Assembly: GCF_014195095.1 (NCBI RefSeq)
Contig: NZ_JACIBC010000002.1
Coordinates: 124,001 to 188,000, forward strand
DNA from: Rhizobium sp. BK602
GTDB taxonomy: Bacteria > Pseudomonadota > Alphaproteobacteria > Rhizobiales > Rhizobiaceae
Direction of reading: 5' to 3'
DNA: 64,000 bases
How positions within the stretch are numbered: position 1 is the stretch's first letter; each line of letters starts with the position of its first letter. Position numbers and translations under genes: made by a program. This document shows positions 1 through 8,391 of the stretch, in pieces. The notes beneath the pieces were generated by a model that was not told where the DNA came from, made no database searches, and saw only the letters and a list, made by a program, of their open reading frames with translations.

Positions 1-239
1 TCGGTGAAGAGATCCTCGAATTCGGCGACGAGCTGCGCCAGTTCGTCCGGCGGGATCAGCCGCAGCGATTGCGCCGAGGCGATGATGAGCTGCAATTCAT
101 GCTGGGTGAAATATTTGAGCAGACGTCCCGCCACCTGCTTTCCCATGGCAAGCAGAACGGCAGCGGCTTTTTCAGCCTGTGACAACGGTTTCTCGGCAAG
201 GCTGCCGCTGAAATCGTCAAAGTCCATCATGGTCTTCAT
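1..239 (-). CDS. fliG: FliG, flagellar motor switch protein (5' part only)
   Basis: Only the first 79 or so codons lie in the window; the gene continues beyond position 1. The translation begins MKTMMDFDDF and continues with a run (QAEKAAAVLLAMGKQVAGRL) that matches the FliG N-terminal domain, which docks on the MS-ring protein FliF. FliG is the rotor protein that contacts the MotA stator and builds the upper C ring. ATGs occur at codons 1, 4 and 5; a purine-rich GACGGAG lies a few bases upstream of the first. It is the last readable gene of the leftward motA-fliM-fliN-fliG unit, separated from fliN by 123 bases that contain a strong stem-loop. Confidence 0.9.
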   Translation of the reverse strand, partial: MKTMMDFDDFSGSLAEKPLSQAEKAAAVLLAMGKQVAGRLLKYFTQHELQLIIASAQSLRLIPPDELAQLVAEFEDLFT

Positions 240-300
240 CTCCGTCCCGAACAGGGAGTGGGCTTATTCTGAAAAGAAGTCAGTCTTTCCGAAGTCTGCT

Positions 301-324
301 TCCGGAGCAGAAAGGTGCTCCGGA
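301..324. other. Perfect stem-loop between fliN and fliG
   Basis: A 9-bp perfect stem (TCCGGAGCA at 301-309 pairing with TGCTCCGGA at 316-324) encloses a 6-base loop. Read along the leftward transcript it lies between the fliN stop and the fliG start and is not followed by a U run. It therefore looks like an intercistronic processing or stability element, not a complete intrinsic terminator. The function is inferred. Confidence 0.5.
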
Positions 325-362
325 AAAATTCATGCGTCATCAAATAGATCGTGCGAAACGGC

Positions 363-899
363 TTATTTCGATCGGGTATTGGACAGTTCGATAAGCTTGA
401 TGCCGAAGCGGGTGTCGTCACCGTCCAGCACGGTGATCTCGCCGCGGCCGATCCGCCGGCCATTGACGGTGATTTCCACCGGCTCGCCGATCTTCTTGTC
501 GAGGGCGATGATGGCGCCTTCCGTGAGGTTCATCAGGCCGGAGACCTGCATGCGGCTGCTGCCGAGCACGATCTGGACATCGATCGGGATATCCATGATC
601 AGGTCCATGTTGGCGGCCATCGCGCTGCCCGGAGCGGCGGTCTCGGCGAAGGTGTCGCCGCCGAAATCACCGGCACCGAAGGCGGTGTCCGCATCGCCGT
701 CGCCGAAATCGCCGCCGAACGCGGGAAGGCCGGCGCCGGTTTCCGCCCCGAAGGCATCGACATCGAAATCCGGTGCGCCGCCGTCGGTATCTTTCTTCAG
801 CACGCCGCGCAGGCCATCAATGGCCTCGTCCAGTGCGGCGTCGCTGTTTGTCAGCTCCAGCGAATCCTCGCTGCTTTTCTGTGTGGTCTTCGTAGCCAT
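363..899 (-). CDS. fliN: FliN, flagellar motor switch protein
   Basis: 178 residues. The first 90 or so are acidic and rich in Ala, Gly and Asp (low complexity), as in rhizobial FliN proteins, which are longer than the 137-residue E. coli form. The last 80 or so residues form a SpoA/surface-presentation domain: [18 protein letters not shown], then [17 protein letters not shown] and [18 protein letters not shown]. FliN lies at the cytoplasmic base of the C ring and binds FliM, and FliH in export. It lies downstream of fliM with a 66-base gap. Confidence 0.95.
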   Translation of the reverse strand: MATKTTQKSSEDSLELTNSDAALDEAIDGLRGVLKKDTDGGAPDFDVDAFGAETGAGLPAFGGDFGDGDADTAFGAGDFGGDTFAETAAPGSAMAANMDLIMDIPIDVQIVLGSSRMQVSGLMNLTEGAIIALDKKIGEPVEITVNGRRIGRGEITVLDGDDTRFGIKLIELSNTRSK

Positions 900-965
900 G
901 ACATCACTATTCCAGTTGAAACTTGCCTCAAGCTGCCGTGGGTGCGAGCCGCACCCGCCAGCCGG

Positions 966-1910
966 TCAATTCATCAGGTGCCGAAGAAGCTCGTCGTCGG
1001 AGTTCACGGTATCCTTGACGCGTACGGTGTAGTTTTCTCCGGATCGGCCGAACTCGCAGACATAGAGTTCCTTGCTGTTGGCGCTGACCTCGACGCGAAC
1101 GTCGCCCGTATCCATGAAGGGAATGACGTCGCCGACGGCGAGCCTGGAGATGGTGTCCAGCGTCAGCGTCTGCAGCCGGATGCGAGCCTCCAGCGTCACA
1201 TGCGAGCGGCGTACCTGCTCGCTGAGCTGTTCGGTCCAGGCCTGCGATCCGGCCGACGGGTTCTTCGCCCGCGGCGCGCTGACCACGGTGCGCAGCAATT
1301 CCCGCTGCGGCGCGATGACGATGATCTCCGAGACGGTCTTGCCGAGCGAGATCGTCATCAGGATGGCGGCGGCGAAATCGTCAGCCTGGCCGGCGACCGG
1401 CATCGGCCGGTCCTCGACGTTGTAGGGCGGATCGAGATAGGGCTCGAAGCCGCCAGGCGCGTTGACGGCCGAGCGCAGCACATTGGCGATCTTGTCGAAG
1501 ACCATCACGGAGAGATCGAGCTCGATCATCGAAAGCTGCCGGGGAGCCGGAGTCTCGATGGTTTCGGGCCTTGCGCCGAGCATATGCTCCATCAGGCTCA
1601 TGACGAAGCCGGCGCCGCAGCCGAGCACGAATTTAGGCGCCCAGTTGCGCAGCGAGCCGTTCACCAGGGCGTAATTGCCGCCGAGGCCGGCGATGAGATC
1701 GTTCATGAGCCCCGATCGGCAGCCGGTATAGCCGACGGACACCTCGATCCCGGTTTCGCTCTTGATGATGTCGGGGAGGAACTCGGCATAGACCTGTCCG
1801 AAGGCGGTGCCGAGCTTGGTAAGGGTCGCGTGATCGCCGAGACCGCCGGTCAGTTTGGCGAAGAGGACGGGGTCCATTGCCTGTTTCGGATGCGTGGATT
1901 GCTGGCTCAT
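966..1910 (-). CDS. fliM: FliM, flagellar motor switch protein
   Basis: 314 residues. A short N-terminal segment precedes a CheC-like middle domain containing the GNYALVNGSLRNWAPKFV stretch, and a C-terminal SpoA-like domain (LDTISRLAVGDVIPF, then GDVRVEVSANSKELYVCEFG). FliM binds phosphorylated CheY and sets rotor speed in rhizobia, whose motors rotate in one direction. The sequence is diverged from enterobacterial FliM, which is normal for this family. The motA stop codon is only five bases upstream of the start, so the two genes are probably translationally linked. Confidence 0.88.
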   Translation of the reverse strand: MSQQSTHPKQAMDPVLFAKLTGGLGDHATLTKLGTAFGQVYAEFLPDIIKSETGIEVSVGYTGCRSGLMNDLIAGLGGNYALVNGSLRNWAPKFVLGCGAGFVMSLMEHMLGARPETIETPAPRQLSMIELDLSVMVFDKIANVLRSAVNAPGGFEPYLDPPYNVEDRPMPVAGQADDFAAAILMTISLGKTVSEIIVIAPQRELLRTVVSAPRAKNPSAGSQAWTEQLSEQVRRSHVTLEARIRLQTLTLDTISRLAVGDVIPFMDTGDVRVEVSANSKELYVCEFGRSGENYTVRVKDTVNSDDELLRHLMN

Positions 1911-1915
1911 GATCG

Positions 1916-2788
1916 TTAGGCCGCCTTGCTCTCACCGCCGGGGTTCATCATTTCCTGCTCGACCGCGTCGATGGACGGCCGCTCGTAGGAGGAGATGGTC
2001 TTGCGGCCGTATTCCAGCGCCACCTGCGGCACCGAGCCGTTCATGTAGGCGAGCAGCGTCTGCTTCACGATCACGTAGAGGCGGTGCTGTTTGTTGCGCA
2101 CGATCTTGATCTGCGAGACCAGCGGCGCGCAGACCGAATAGGACAGGATGATGCCGAGGAAGGTGCCGACCAGCGCCGAGCCGATGAGGTGCCCCAGCAC
2201 TTCGGGCGATTCGTTGATGTGGCTCATCGCCTTGATGACGCCGAGCACGGCGGCGACGATACCGATGGCCGGGAAGGAATCGCCCATGATCGTGATCGCG
2301 TGATAGGGCTTCATCTTGTCGTGCTGGATGGTGTTGAGTTCCTCGTCCATCAGCGCCTCGATCTCGTGCGAGCGGGCGTTGCCGATGATGATGAGGCGGA
2401 CATAGTCGCAGATGAAGGCCGTCAGGTCCCGGTTCTTCAGCACCGTCGGGGCGGCCTGGAAGATCACCGATTCGTCCGGATTGTCGATATGGGCCTCGAT
2501 CTCGTTGCGCGACTTGGTGCGCAGGTCCCGCATCAGCGAATAGAGCACGCCGAGCGTGTCGAGATAATCGCGCTCCTTGGGGATCGAATGCCGGAAGGCT
2601 TCGAGCAAGGCCTTGCCGGAATCCTTCACGACCTTCATCGGATTGGCCATGATGAAGCCGCCGATGCCGGCGCCCGCGATGATGACAAATTCGAAGGGCT
2701 GGAACAGCGCGTTCACATCCCCGCCCATCGCCATGAAGCTGCCAATGATGCAGCCGCAGGTCACTACAAATCCGATAATAATATTCAT
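1916..2788 (-). CDS. motA: MotA, proton-channel stator subunit
   Basis: 290 residues, the usual MotA length. Membrane segments are seen at about 2-20, 30-50, 168-190 and 200-225. Between the second and third lies a charged cytoplasmic loop ([20 protein letters not shown]) of the kind that contacts FliG. The third membrane segment carries [20 protein letters not shown]. MotA pairs with MotB (about 20 kb away) to form the torque-generating unit. It is the first gene of the leftward switch operon; a 21-bp motif shared with other flagellar operons lies 37 bases upstream of the start. Confidence 0.97.
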   Translation of the reverse strand: MNIIIGFVVTCGCIIGSFMAMGGDVNALFQPFEFVIIAGAGIGGFIMANPMKVVKDSGKALLEAFRHSIPKERDYLDTLGVLYSLMRDLRTKSRNEIEAHIDNPDESVIFQAAPTVLKNRDLTAFICDYVRLIIIGNARSHEIEALMDEELNTIQHDKMKPYHAITIMGDSFPAIGIVAAVLGVIKAMSHINESPEVLGHLIGSALVGTFLGIILSYSVCAPLVSQIKIVRNKQHRLYVIVKQTLLAYMNGSVPQVALEYGRKTISSYERPSIDAVEQEMMNPGGESKAA

Positions 2789-2825
2789 CGCCAGTCCACA
2801 CCTGAACGTTGCTTCCTCCCATCAA

Positions 2826-2846
2826 CTAGGGGAGCTGCCTTGCGTG
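2826..2846 (-). promoter_or_regulatory. Flagellar-operon motif upstream of motA
   Basis: On the minus strand this reads CACGCAAG, nine bases, then CTAG. The same arrangement with identical 9-base spacing occurs upstream of flgB, flgE, the FliH-like gene, flhA and flgF. Its position 37 bases before the motA start suits a promoter or activator site. The role is inferred from recurrence only. Confidence 0.5.
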
Positions 2847-2892
2847 AGGCTGTTCGGCATGCGCTTTCGCAGGCGTTTCGACGTGTCAGCTT

Positions 2893-2913
2893 CGCACAAG
2901 CCAATGCCGGCAC
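2893..2913 (+). promoter_or_regulatory. Flagellar-operon motif upstream of flgF
   Basis: CGCACAAG, nine bases, then GCAC. This is the weakest of the six copies in its downstream half, but it faces flgF and lies in the motA-flgF divergent region. The bases before it resemble those before the flgE copy (a shared CAGCTTC). About 98 bases separate it from the flgF start. Confidence 0.35.
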
Positions 2914-2925
2914 AGTAACGGGTAA

Positions 2926-2939
2926 GGGCATCCATGCCC
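2926..2939. repeat. Inverted repeat in the motA-flgF divergent promoter region
   Basis: GGGCAT-CC-ATGCCC, a perfect 6-2-6 palindrome, lies between the two divergent flagellar operons. It could be an operator for a dimeric regulator such as VisNR or Rem, but nothing in the sequence proves this. Confidence 0.3.
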
Positions 2940-3011
2940 CGCTAACGAAATGTAGGAGCGCCGGCGGCGTTTCCTTTCCCGTTATTCTCCAATGTCCGGA
3001 GGGCGTTGAAA

Positions 3012-3746
3012 ATGCAGTCTGGTATCTATGTGGCGCTGTCGTCCCAGATGGCGCTTGAGCGGCGCTTGACGACGATCGCCGACAATATGGCCAATGTGAA
3101 CACCACGGGCTTCCGCGGCACCGAGGTCAAGTTCAATCAGGTGCTCAGCAATACCGAAAACAAGCTCAACGCCAAGGTGGCCTTCGTCTCGCAGGGCAAC
3201 GACTATCTTTCCACGGATAATGGCGAGCTGCAGAACACCGGTAACCTCTTCGACTTCGCCGTCAAGGGTGATGCCTGGTTCGGCCTCAACACGCCGGCCG
3301 GCCTGGTGCTGACGCGCGACGGTCGCTTCACCATGACCGACAGCGGCGCGCTGGTCTCGGCCCGCGGCTATCCGGTGCTCGATCCCGGCGGCGCGCCGAT
3401 CCAGCTCGATCCGTCCGGCGGTGCACCCACCGTCTCCTCGAACGGCACGATTGCCCAGAACGGCAAGCAGGTCGGCCAGATCGGCCTCTACAGCTCCGAC
3501 GTCACCAAGGGCTTCCTGCGCTATGACAACAGCGGCGTCCTGCCGACCGACACGCCGCAGCCGGTCGTCGACCGCTCGAGCATCGGGATCGCCCAGGGCT
3601 ATCTCGAAAACTCCAATGTCAACGGCATGCGGGCAATGACCGAGCTCATCGAGGTCAGCCGCGCCTTCGACAATATCTCGACGCTCACCAACAGCAGCGA
3701 AGGCACGCTTTCGGACGCGATCAAGACCCTTGGCGGCAGCCAGTAA
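3012..3746 (+). CDS. flgF: FlgF, proximal rod protein
   Basis: 244 residues. The N-terminus MQSGIYVALSSQMALERRL and the rod signature DNMANVNTTGFRG near residue 30 are typical of the FlgE/F/G family, as is the C-terminal YLENSNVNGMRAMTELIEVS. FlgF is part of the periplasmic rod. The ATG at 3012 is preferred over an in-frame TTG at 3006 because GGAGGG at 2998-3003 is eight bases before the ATG and would abut the TTG. It opens the rightward rod/ring/export arm, 12 bases before fliI. Confidence 0.95.
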   Translation: MQSGIYVALSSQMALERRLTTIADNMANVNTTGFRGTEVKFNQVLSNTENKLNAKVAFVSQGNDYLSTDNGELQNTGNLFDFAVKGDAWFGLNTPAGLVLTRDGRFTMTDSGALVSARGYPVLDPGGAPIQLDPSGGAPTVSSNGTIAQNGKQVGQIGLYSSDVTKGFLRYDNSGVLPTDTPQPVVDRSSIGIAQGYLENSNVNGMRAMTELIEVSRAFDNISTLTNSSEGTLSDAIKTLGGSQ

Positions 3747-3758
3747 GAGGGGCGCATC

Positions 3759-5147
3759 ATGTTCGATGACCGAATGCCGGCGGGGGCGATCTCCCCGAAG
3801 CTTTCGCATATGGCCGCCTTGGCGAGCCAATATGCGATGGCGGAAAACGCAGTCGCCCATGGCGGCCATGTGCGCACCATCGCGGCCGGGCATTATACCG
3901 TCGCGGGCATCTCCAGACATGTACGGCTGGGCGAATTCGTCGCCCATCGTTCGCCGACCGGCATCCATCTCGGCGAGGTCGTGCGCGTCGAGCCGGAGCT
4001 GACCTATGTCTGTCCGATCGAGCCGGGCGAGCCGATCGGCATCCACGATACCGTCATCCGCAAGGGCGCCTTCCGCATTTCGCCGGCCGATGGCTGGTGC
4101 GGCCGCACGATCAATTCGCTGGGAGAGCCGATCGACGGCCTCGGGCCGCTGACGGCAGGCCCGCAGCCGCGCTCGATCTCCAACACCGCGCCGCCTTCCA
4201 TGACGCGTAAACGCGTCGAGACCGGCTTCAGGACCGGCGTGCGCGCCATCGATATCTTCTCGCCGCTCTGCCTCGGCCAGCGTCTCGGCATCTTCGCCGG
4301 CTCCGGTGTCGGCAAATCGACGCTGTTGTCCATGCTGGCCCGTGCCGACGCCTTCGACAAGGTGGTGATCGCGCTGGTCGGCGAGCGCGGCCGCGAAGTC
4401 CGCGAATTCATCGAGGATACGCTCGGTCCGCATATGAGCAAGTCGGTCGCCGTCGTCGCCACCAGCGACGAGAGCCCGATGCTGCGCAAGATGGCGCCGC
4501 TGTCGGCCATCACCATCGCCGAGCATTTCCGCGACCAGGGCGACAACGTGCTGCTCATCGTCGACAGCGTCACCCGTTTCGCCCATGCCATCCGCGAGGT
4601 CGCGACGGCATCCGGCGAACCGCCGATCGCGCGCGGCTATCCCGCCTCGGTCTTCACCGAGCTGCCGCGTCTTCTCGAGCGCGCCGGGCCGGGACCGGAG
4701 GGCACGGGTACGATCACCGCGATCATCTCCATCCTCGTCGACGGCGACAATCACAACGATCCGATCGCCGATTCCACCCGCGGCATCCTCGACGGCCACA
4801 TCGTCCTGCAGCGCAGCCTGGCGGAGGAGGGGCGCTACCCGCCGATCGATCCTCTGGCCTCGGTGTCGCGCCTGGCGCGCAAGGCCTGGACCTCGGATCA
4901 GGAGAAACTGGTGTCGCGCCTGAAGGCGCTCGTGCACCGCTACGAGGAAACCCGCGATCTGAGATTGATCGGCGGCTATCGCCAGGGCAGCGACGCGGAT
5001 CTCGATATCGCCGTCCGCCAGGTGCCGATCATCTACGAGATCCTGAAGCAGACACCCGGCGAGCGGCCATCGGCAGACGCCTTCACCGATCTCGCGACCG
5101 CTCTGAAGAACGGTTCGGTCGCAGTCACTCCAGCAAAGAGAGGCTGA
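3759..5147 (+). CDS. fliI: FliI, flagellar export ATPase
   Basis: 462 residues, in the F1-beta-like family. The Walker A loop GSGVGKST is at about residues 181-188, the Walker B strand VLLIVDSVTRFA at about 263-274, and GERGREVREFIED lies between them. FliI powers or gates secretion of flagellar subunits through FlhA/FlhB and works with FliH (stalk regulator) and FliJ. Unlike enterobacteria, its partners are not adjacent: candidates lie about 17 kb (FliH-like) and 32 kb (FliJ-like) downstream. The next gene starts one base after its stop. Confidence 0.97.
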   Translation: MFDDRMPAGAISPKLSHMAALASQYAMAENAVAHGGHVRTIAAGHYTVAGISRHVRLGEFVAHRSPTGIHLGEVVRVEPELTYVCPIEPGEPIGIHDTVIRKGAFRISPADGWCGRTINSLGEPIDGLGPLTAGPQPRSISNTAPPSMTRKRVETGFRTGVRAIDIFSPLCLGQRLGIFAGSGVGKSTLLSMLARADAFDKVVIALVGERGREVREFIEDTLGPHMSKSVAVVATSDESPMLRKMAPLSAITIAEHFRDQGDNVLLIVDSVTRFAHAIREVATASGEPPIARGYPASVFTELPRLLERAGPGPEGTGTITAIISILVDGDNHNDPIADSTRGILDGHIVLQRSLAEEGRYPPIDPLASVSRLARKAWTSDQEKLVSRLKALVHRYEETRDLRLIGGYRQGSDADLDIAVRQVPIIYEILKQTPGERPSADAFTDLATALKNGSVAVTPAKRG

Positions 5148-5148
5148 C

Positions 5149-5694
5149 GTGAGAGAATCCGACGCAGACGAACCGGTCGCTCCGCCGATGCAGGCGAAAA
5201 GGCGGACCATGACCGACAAGGTGCTGACCTGCACCGGCCTGCTGCTTGCGGGCGTCTCGGCCTTCTTCCCCTGGTATGTGTTCCTGAACCCGGACAAGTT
5301 CGGCATTCAGGTCGCCGAAGGCGACCGCACGCGGGACCTGCCGCATTGGAAAGGGCGCGAGATCGTCAATGTTTCCCCACTCGCCATGGCCAACAAGAAT
5401 CCAAACGGACAGAAGGAGTTCCTTCCCGATCCGATGACGACGGCGACGGTCAGCAGCGTCGGGCGGGAGGATGACAAGGGACCGCCGGCGGAGGATCAGC
5501 CTTTCCCCGGCAAGTCGCCCTTCCATCTTTTGCATGTCGCCAACGGCCGGGCGCTGATCGAGGACGACACCGGCATGTATGTCGTGCGCGTCGGTTCGGT
5601 CCTGCCCGACAACAGCCGCCTGGCGACCATCGAGCAGCGGGACGGACGATGGGTGATCGTCACCTCCACGGGCGATGTCTACAGCCATGAATGA
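5149..5694 (+). CDS. Conserved membrane-anchored protein of the flagellar cluster, function unknown
   Basis: 181 residues. A polar N-terminus is followed by one membrane helix at about 25-45 (VLTCTGLLLAGVSAFFPWYV). The remaining 135 or so residues are probably periplasmic and include GTDs such as HVANGRALIEDDTGMYVVRV. No catalytic motif is visible. It starts one base after the fliI stop and precedes flgB, so it is almost certainly co-transcribed with fliI. From memory, other Rhizobiaceae have an uncharacterised gene at this place. A role in secretion or rod assembly is only inferred from position. Confidence 0.8.
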   Translation: MRESDADEPVAPPMQAKRRTMTDKVLTCTGLLLAGVSAFFPWYVFLNPDKFGIQVAEGDRTRDLPHWKGREIVNVSPLAMANKNPNGQKEFLPDPMTTATVSSVGREDDKGPPAEDQPFPGKSPFHLLHVANGRALIEDDTGMYVVRVGSVLPDNSRLATIEQRDGRWVIVTSTGDVYSHE

Positions 5695-5761
5695 GACGGT
5701 GAAATCGCCTGGAAAACAGGCGCGACCAAGACTTTCGCAAGAACGCGCCGACCGCAAGTCC

Positions 5762-5782
5762 CACGCAAGATTATCCCTCTAG
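5762..5782 (+). promoter_or_regulatory. Flagellar-operon motif upstream of flgB
   Basis: CACGCAAG, nine bases, then CTAG, ending 30 bases before the flgB ATG. Two further CGCAAG-like repeats occur just upstream (about 5737-5756). It suggests that flgB starts its own transcript, although it follows fliI in the same direction. Confidence 0.5.
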
Positions 5783-5812
5783 GGTCATTGTTGTAAGAAC
5801 GGAGAGAAGCCC

Positions 5813-6205
5813 ATGCAACCCATTCAGCTCTTTGACCTGGCCTCGCGGCAAGCCGAGTGGCTCCAGGTGCGTCAGGAGGTTGTTGCCGGCAACATCGCCA
5901 ATGCCAATACGCCGAAGTTCCGTGCCAAGGATGTGACGCCATTCCAGGCCGTTCTCGACAACGAGAATGTCGGCATGGCGAGAACCAATCCGGCGCATCT
6001 CTCCGGCAGCGAATTCAGCGAGAGCGGCGACATCAACGTCGAGGAAGCGTCGCTCAACCAGGAAATCGGCGTCCAGGAGTCGGGTAACACCGTGGGCCTG
6101 GAAGACGAGCTCGCCAAGTCGGGTGAAATCAAGCGGCAGTACAGCTTGAACACCGCCCTGGTCAGCTCCTTTCATCGCATGATGTTGATGACCGTAAAAC
6201 AATAG
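5813..6205 (+). CDS. flgB: FlgB, proximal rod protein
   Basis: 130 residues, typical length. The N-terminal helix carries the rod signature GNIANANTPKFRAKD near residues 24-38. FlgB forms the most membrane-proximal part of the rod with FlgC and FliE. GGAGAG lies about nine bases before the ATG. flgC follows after 16 bases. Confidence 0.96.
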   Translation: MQPIQLFDLASRQAEWLQVRQEVVAGNIANANTPKFRAKDVTPFQAVLDNENVGMARTNPAHLSGSEFSESGDINVEEASLNQEIGVQESGNTVGLEDELAKSGEIKRQYSLNTALVSSFHRMMLMTVKQ

Positions 6206-6221
6206 ATGAAGTGAAGGTGCC

Positions 6222-6641
6222 ATGGACTCCCTATCTGCCGCATTGAAGATTGCGGGCTCGGGCCTGGAGGCTCAGTCGACCCGCCTGCGCGTCGTTTCCG
6301 AAAACATCGCCAACGCCCGTTCGACCGGCGACACGCCCGGCGCCGATCCGTATCGCCGCAAGACGGTGACCTTTGGCGCCGAGCTCGACCGGGCCAGCGG
6401 CGTGACGACGGTCGGCGTCAAGAAGATGGGCGAGGACACCGGCAAGTTCGTCGAAGAATACGACCCGGACAATCCGGCGGCGGACCAGAAGGGCTACGTC
6501 AAGATGCCGAACGTCAACGTCCTGGTCGAAATGGCCGACATGCGCGAGGCCAATCGCTCCTACGAAGCCAATCTGCAGACCGTACGCCAGACCCGCGACC
6601 TCATCTCCTCCACCATCGATCTCTTGAAGAACGCACAATGA
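6222..6641 (+). CDS. flgC: FlgC, proximal rod protein
   Basis: 139 residues. It shows the rod signature ([14 protein letters not shown] near residues 24-37), a conserved PYRRKTVTF after it, and the closing [20 protein letters not shown] helix of FlgC. It assembles with FlgB and FliE. Its stop overlaps the fliE start (ATGA), which indicates translational coupling. Confidence 0.96.
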   Translation: MDSLSAALKIAGSGLEAQSTRLRVVSENIANARSTGDTPGADPYRRKTVTFGAELDRASGVTTVGVKKMGEDTGKFVEEYDPDNPAADQKGYVKMPNVNVLVEMADMREANRSYEANLQTVRQTRDLISSTIDLLKNAQ

Positions 6642-6988
6642 TTGACGCCATCAAGAATGTCTCCTCCCTCTCGGTCACGCGCGGTCTCGGCGGTATCGCC
6701 ACGGACCTGACCTCCACCGTATCCGGCGCGCTCGCTTCGACGCCGGAGGCGGCGGTCGGCACCGCCGCCGCGGGCAGCTTCGCCTCCGTCATGTCCGACG
6801 TGGCGAAAAACACCGTCAACACCCTGAAGGAAGCCGAAAACGCCTCCTTTGCCGGCATCAAGGGCACGATGAGCACCCGCGAGGTGGTCGACAAGGTCAT
6901 GCAGGCGGATCAGACGCTGCAGACGGCGATCGCCCTGCGCGACAAGGTCGTCTCCGCCTTTCTCGATGTGACGAAAATGCAGATCTAG
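6638..6988 (+). CDS. fliE: FliE, MS ring-rod junction protein
   Basis: 116 residues, typical length. The C-terminal half ([20 protein letters not shown], then a run ending in [18 protein letters not shown]) is the conserved FliE helix pair. FliE connects FliF to the rod and is an early export substrate. It overlaps flgC by four bases. It is followed by 95 bases with a small hairpin before flgG. Confidence 0.95.
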   Translation: MIDAIKNVSSLSVTRGLGGIATDLTSTVSGALASTPEAAVGTAAAGSFASVMSDVAKNTVNTLKEAENASFAGIKGTMSTREVVDKVMQADQTLQTAIALRDKVVSAFLDVTKMQI

Positions 6989-7033
6989 GGCGGATCGCCC
7001 GCTCCAATTTTTGATTTGGCGCGATTCTGTTTC

Positions 7034-7050
7034 AAGCCGCCTCGCGGCTT
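7034..7050. other. Small hairpin between fliE and flgG
   Basis: AAGCCGC-CTC-GCGGCTT forms a 7-bp stem with a 3-base loop. There is no downstream T run, so it is more likely an intercistronic stability element than a terminator. Confidence 0.35.
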
Positions 7051-7083
7051 CGGGATTTGCGCTCCAGCTCGAAGGATGAAGAC

Positions 7084-7872
7084 ATGAGAGCGCTCGCTAT
7101 TGCCGCGACGGGCATGGACGCCCAGCAGACCAATCTCGAAGTGATCGCGAACAACATCGCGAACATCAACACCACGGGCTACAAGCGCTCCCGCGCCGAG
7201 TTCTCGGATCTTCTCTACCAGACCGAGCGCGCCAAGGGCATCGCCAACCGGCCGAACCAGGCGGTGGTGCCGGAAGGCGCCAATATCGGCCTCGGCGTGC
7301 AGACGACGGCCGTGCGCAACATCCAGATCCAGGGCGAACTCTCGCAGACGTCGAACGATCTCGACGTCGCGCTGGTCGGCCGCGGCTGGTTCCAGATCCA
7401 GATGCCCGACGGCACGACGGCCTATACCCGCGCCGGCTCCTTCAACAAGAGCGATACCGGCCAGATCGTCACGCCTGACGGCAATGTGCTGCAGCCCGGC
7501 ATCACCATCCCGAACAATGCCAGCAACGTCACCATCAGCCAGTCCGGCGAGGTCGCGGCGACGATCGGCACGGCGACGACGCCGACCGTTCTCGGCCAGC
7601 TGCAGATCGCCAACTTCGTCAACGAAGCGGGCCTGCAGCCGATGGGCAGCAATCTCTTCACCCAGACGCCGGCTTCTGGCGATCCGGTCGTCTCCGATCC
7701 CAACGAGAACGGCTTCGCCTATCTGAAGCAGGGCTATCTCGAATCGTCGAACGTCGATCCGGTCAAGGAAATCACCGATCTGATCACCGCGCAGCGCGCC
7801 TACGAGATGAACTCCAAGGTCATCACGACGGCCGACGACATGGCGCAGATCGTCAGCAAGAACCTGAAGTAA
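7084..7872 (+). CDS. flgG: FlgG, distal rod protein
   Basis: 262 residues. It begins [20 protein letters not shown], contains the rod signature [15 protein letters not shown], and ends with the [20 protein letters not shown] helix typical of FlgG. The ATG at 7084 is chosen because this N-terminus matches the family and an AAGGAT sequence lies about seven bases upstream. It forms the distal rod that passes through the P and L rings. flgA follows 18 bases later. Confidence 0.97.
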   Translation: MRALAIAATGMDAQQTNLEVIANNIANINTTGYKRSRAEFSDLLYQTERAKGIANRPNQAVVPEGANIGLGVQTTAVRNIQIQGELSQTSNDLDVALVGRGWFQIQMPDGTTAYTRAGSFNKSDTGQIVTPDGNVLQPGITIPNNASNVTISQSGEVAATIGTATTPTVLGQLQIANFVNEAGLQPMGSNLFTQTPASGDPVVSDPNENGFAYLKQGYLESSNVDPVKEITDLITAQRAYEMNSKVITTADDMAQIVSKNLK

Positions 7873-7890
7873 CAAAGGGACGGGCCGAAC

Positions 7891-8391
7891 ATGAGGTTTC
7901 GCCGGATGAAAAGCTTAGCAATGGCCTGGTTCGCCGCGGCGAGCCTCTCCGTCATGTTCGTGTCGGTTGCTCCCGCCGGCGCGACGAGCACGGACGAAGG
8001 CAGCCTGGGGACAGCCGTCGTCCCGACCGAGACGATCTATCCCGGCGATGTCATCAGCAGCGGCCAGCTCGAGGAGGTCGAGGTCACCAATCCCAACCTC
8101 AGCGGCGATTACGCCAAGCGGCTCCGGGACGTCACCGGCCTCGTGTCGAAGCGCACGCTTCTGCCCGGCCGGACCATCTCGATCTCCGCCCTTCGCCAGC
8201 CCTATGCGGTGACGCGTGGCCAGAACGCACGCCTGGTGATGAGCATGGGCAGCATGACGATCACCGCGGCCGGAACACCGCTGGACGACGGTGCGGTCGG
8301 CGATAGCGTGCGGGCTCGCAATCTCGATTCAGGCATCATCGTCAGCGGCACGGTGCTTGAGAACGGTACGATCCGCGTGGTTTCGAAATGA
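7891..8391 (+). CDS. flgA: FlgA, P-ring assembly chaperone
   Basis: 166 residues. An N-terminal signal peptide (hydrophobic AMAWFAAASLSVMFV, likely cut after VAPAGA) is followed by an SAF/FlgA domain: VPTETIYPGDVISSGQLEE, GLVSKRTLLPGRTIS, and a C-terminal GDSVRARNLDSGIIVSGTV segment. FlgA is a periplasmic chaperone for FlgI. It is shorter than the E. coli protein, as is common in alphaproteobacteria. Its stop overlaps the flgI start by four bases. Confidence 0.92.
   Translation: MRFRRMKSLAMAWFAAASLSVMFVSVAPAGATSTDEGSLGTAVVPTETIYPGDVISSGQLEEVEVTNPNLSGDYAKRLRDVTGLVSKRTLLPGRTISISALRQPYAVTRGQNARLVMSMGSMTITAAGTPLDDGAVGDSVRARNLDSGIIVSGTVLENGTIRVVSK

Noticed and set aside
3006..3011. TTG start two codons before the flgF ATG
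   Set aside because: The GGAGGG ribosome site is correctly spaced for the ATG at 3012 and would abut the TTG; the family N-terminus is MQ.
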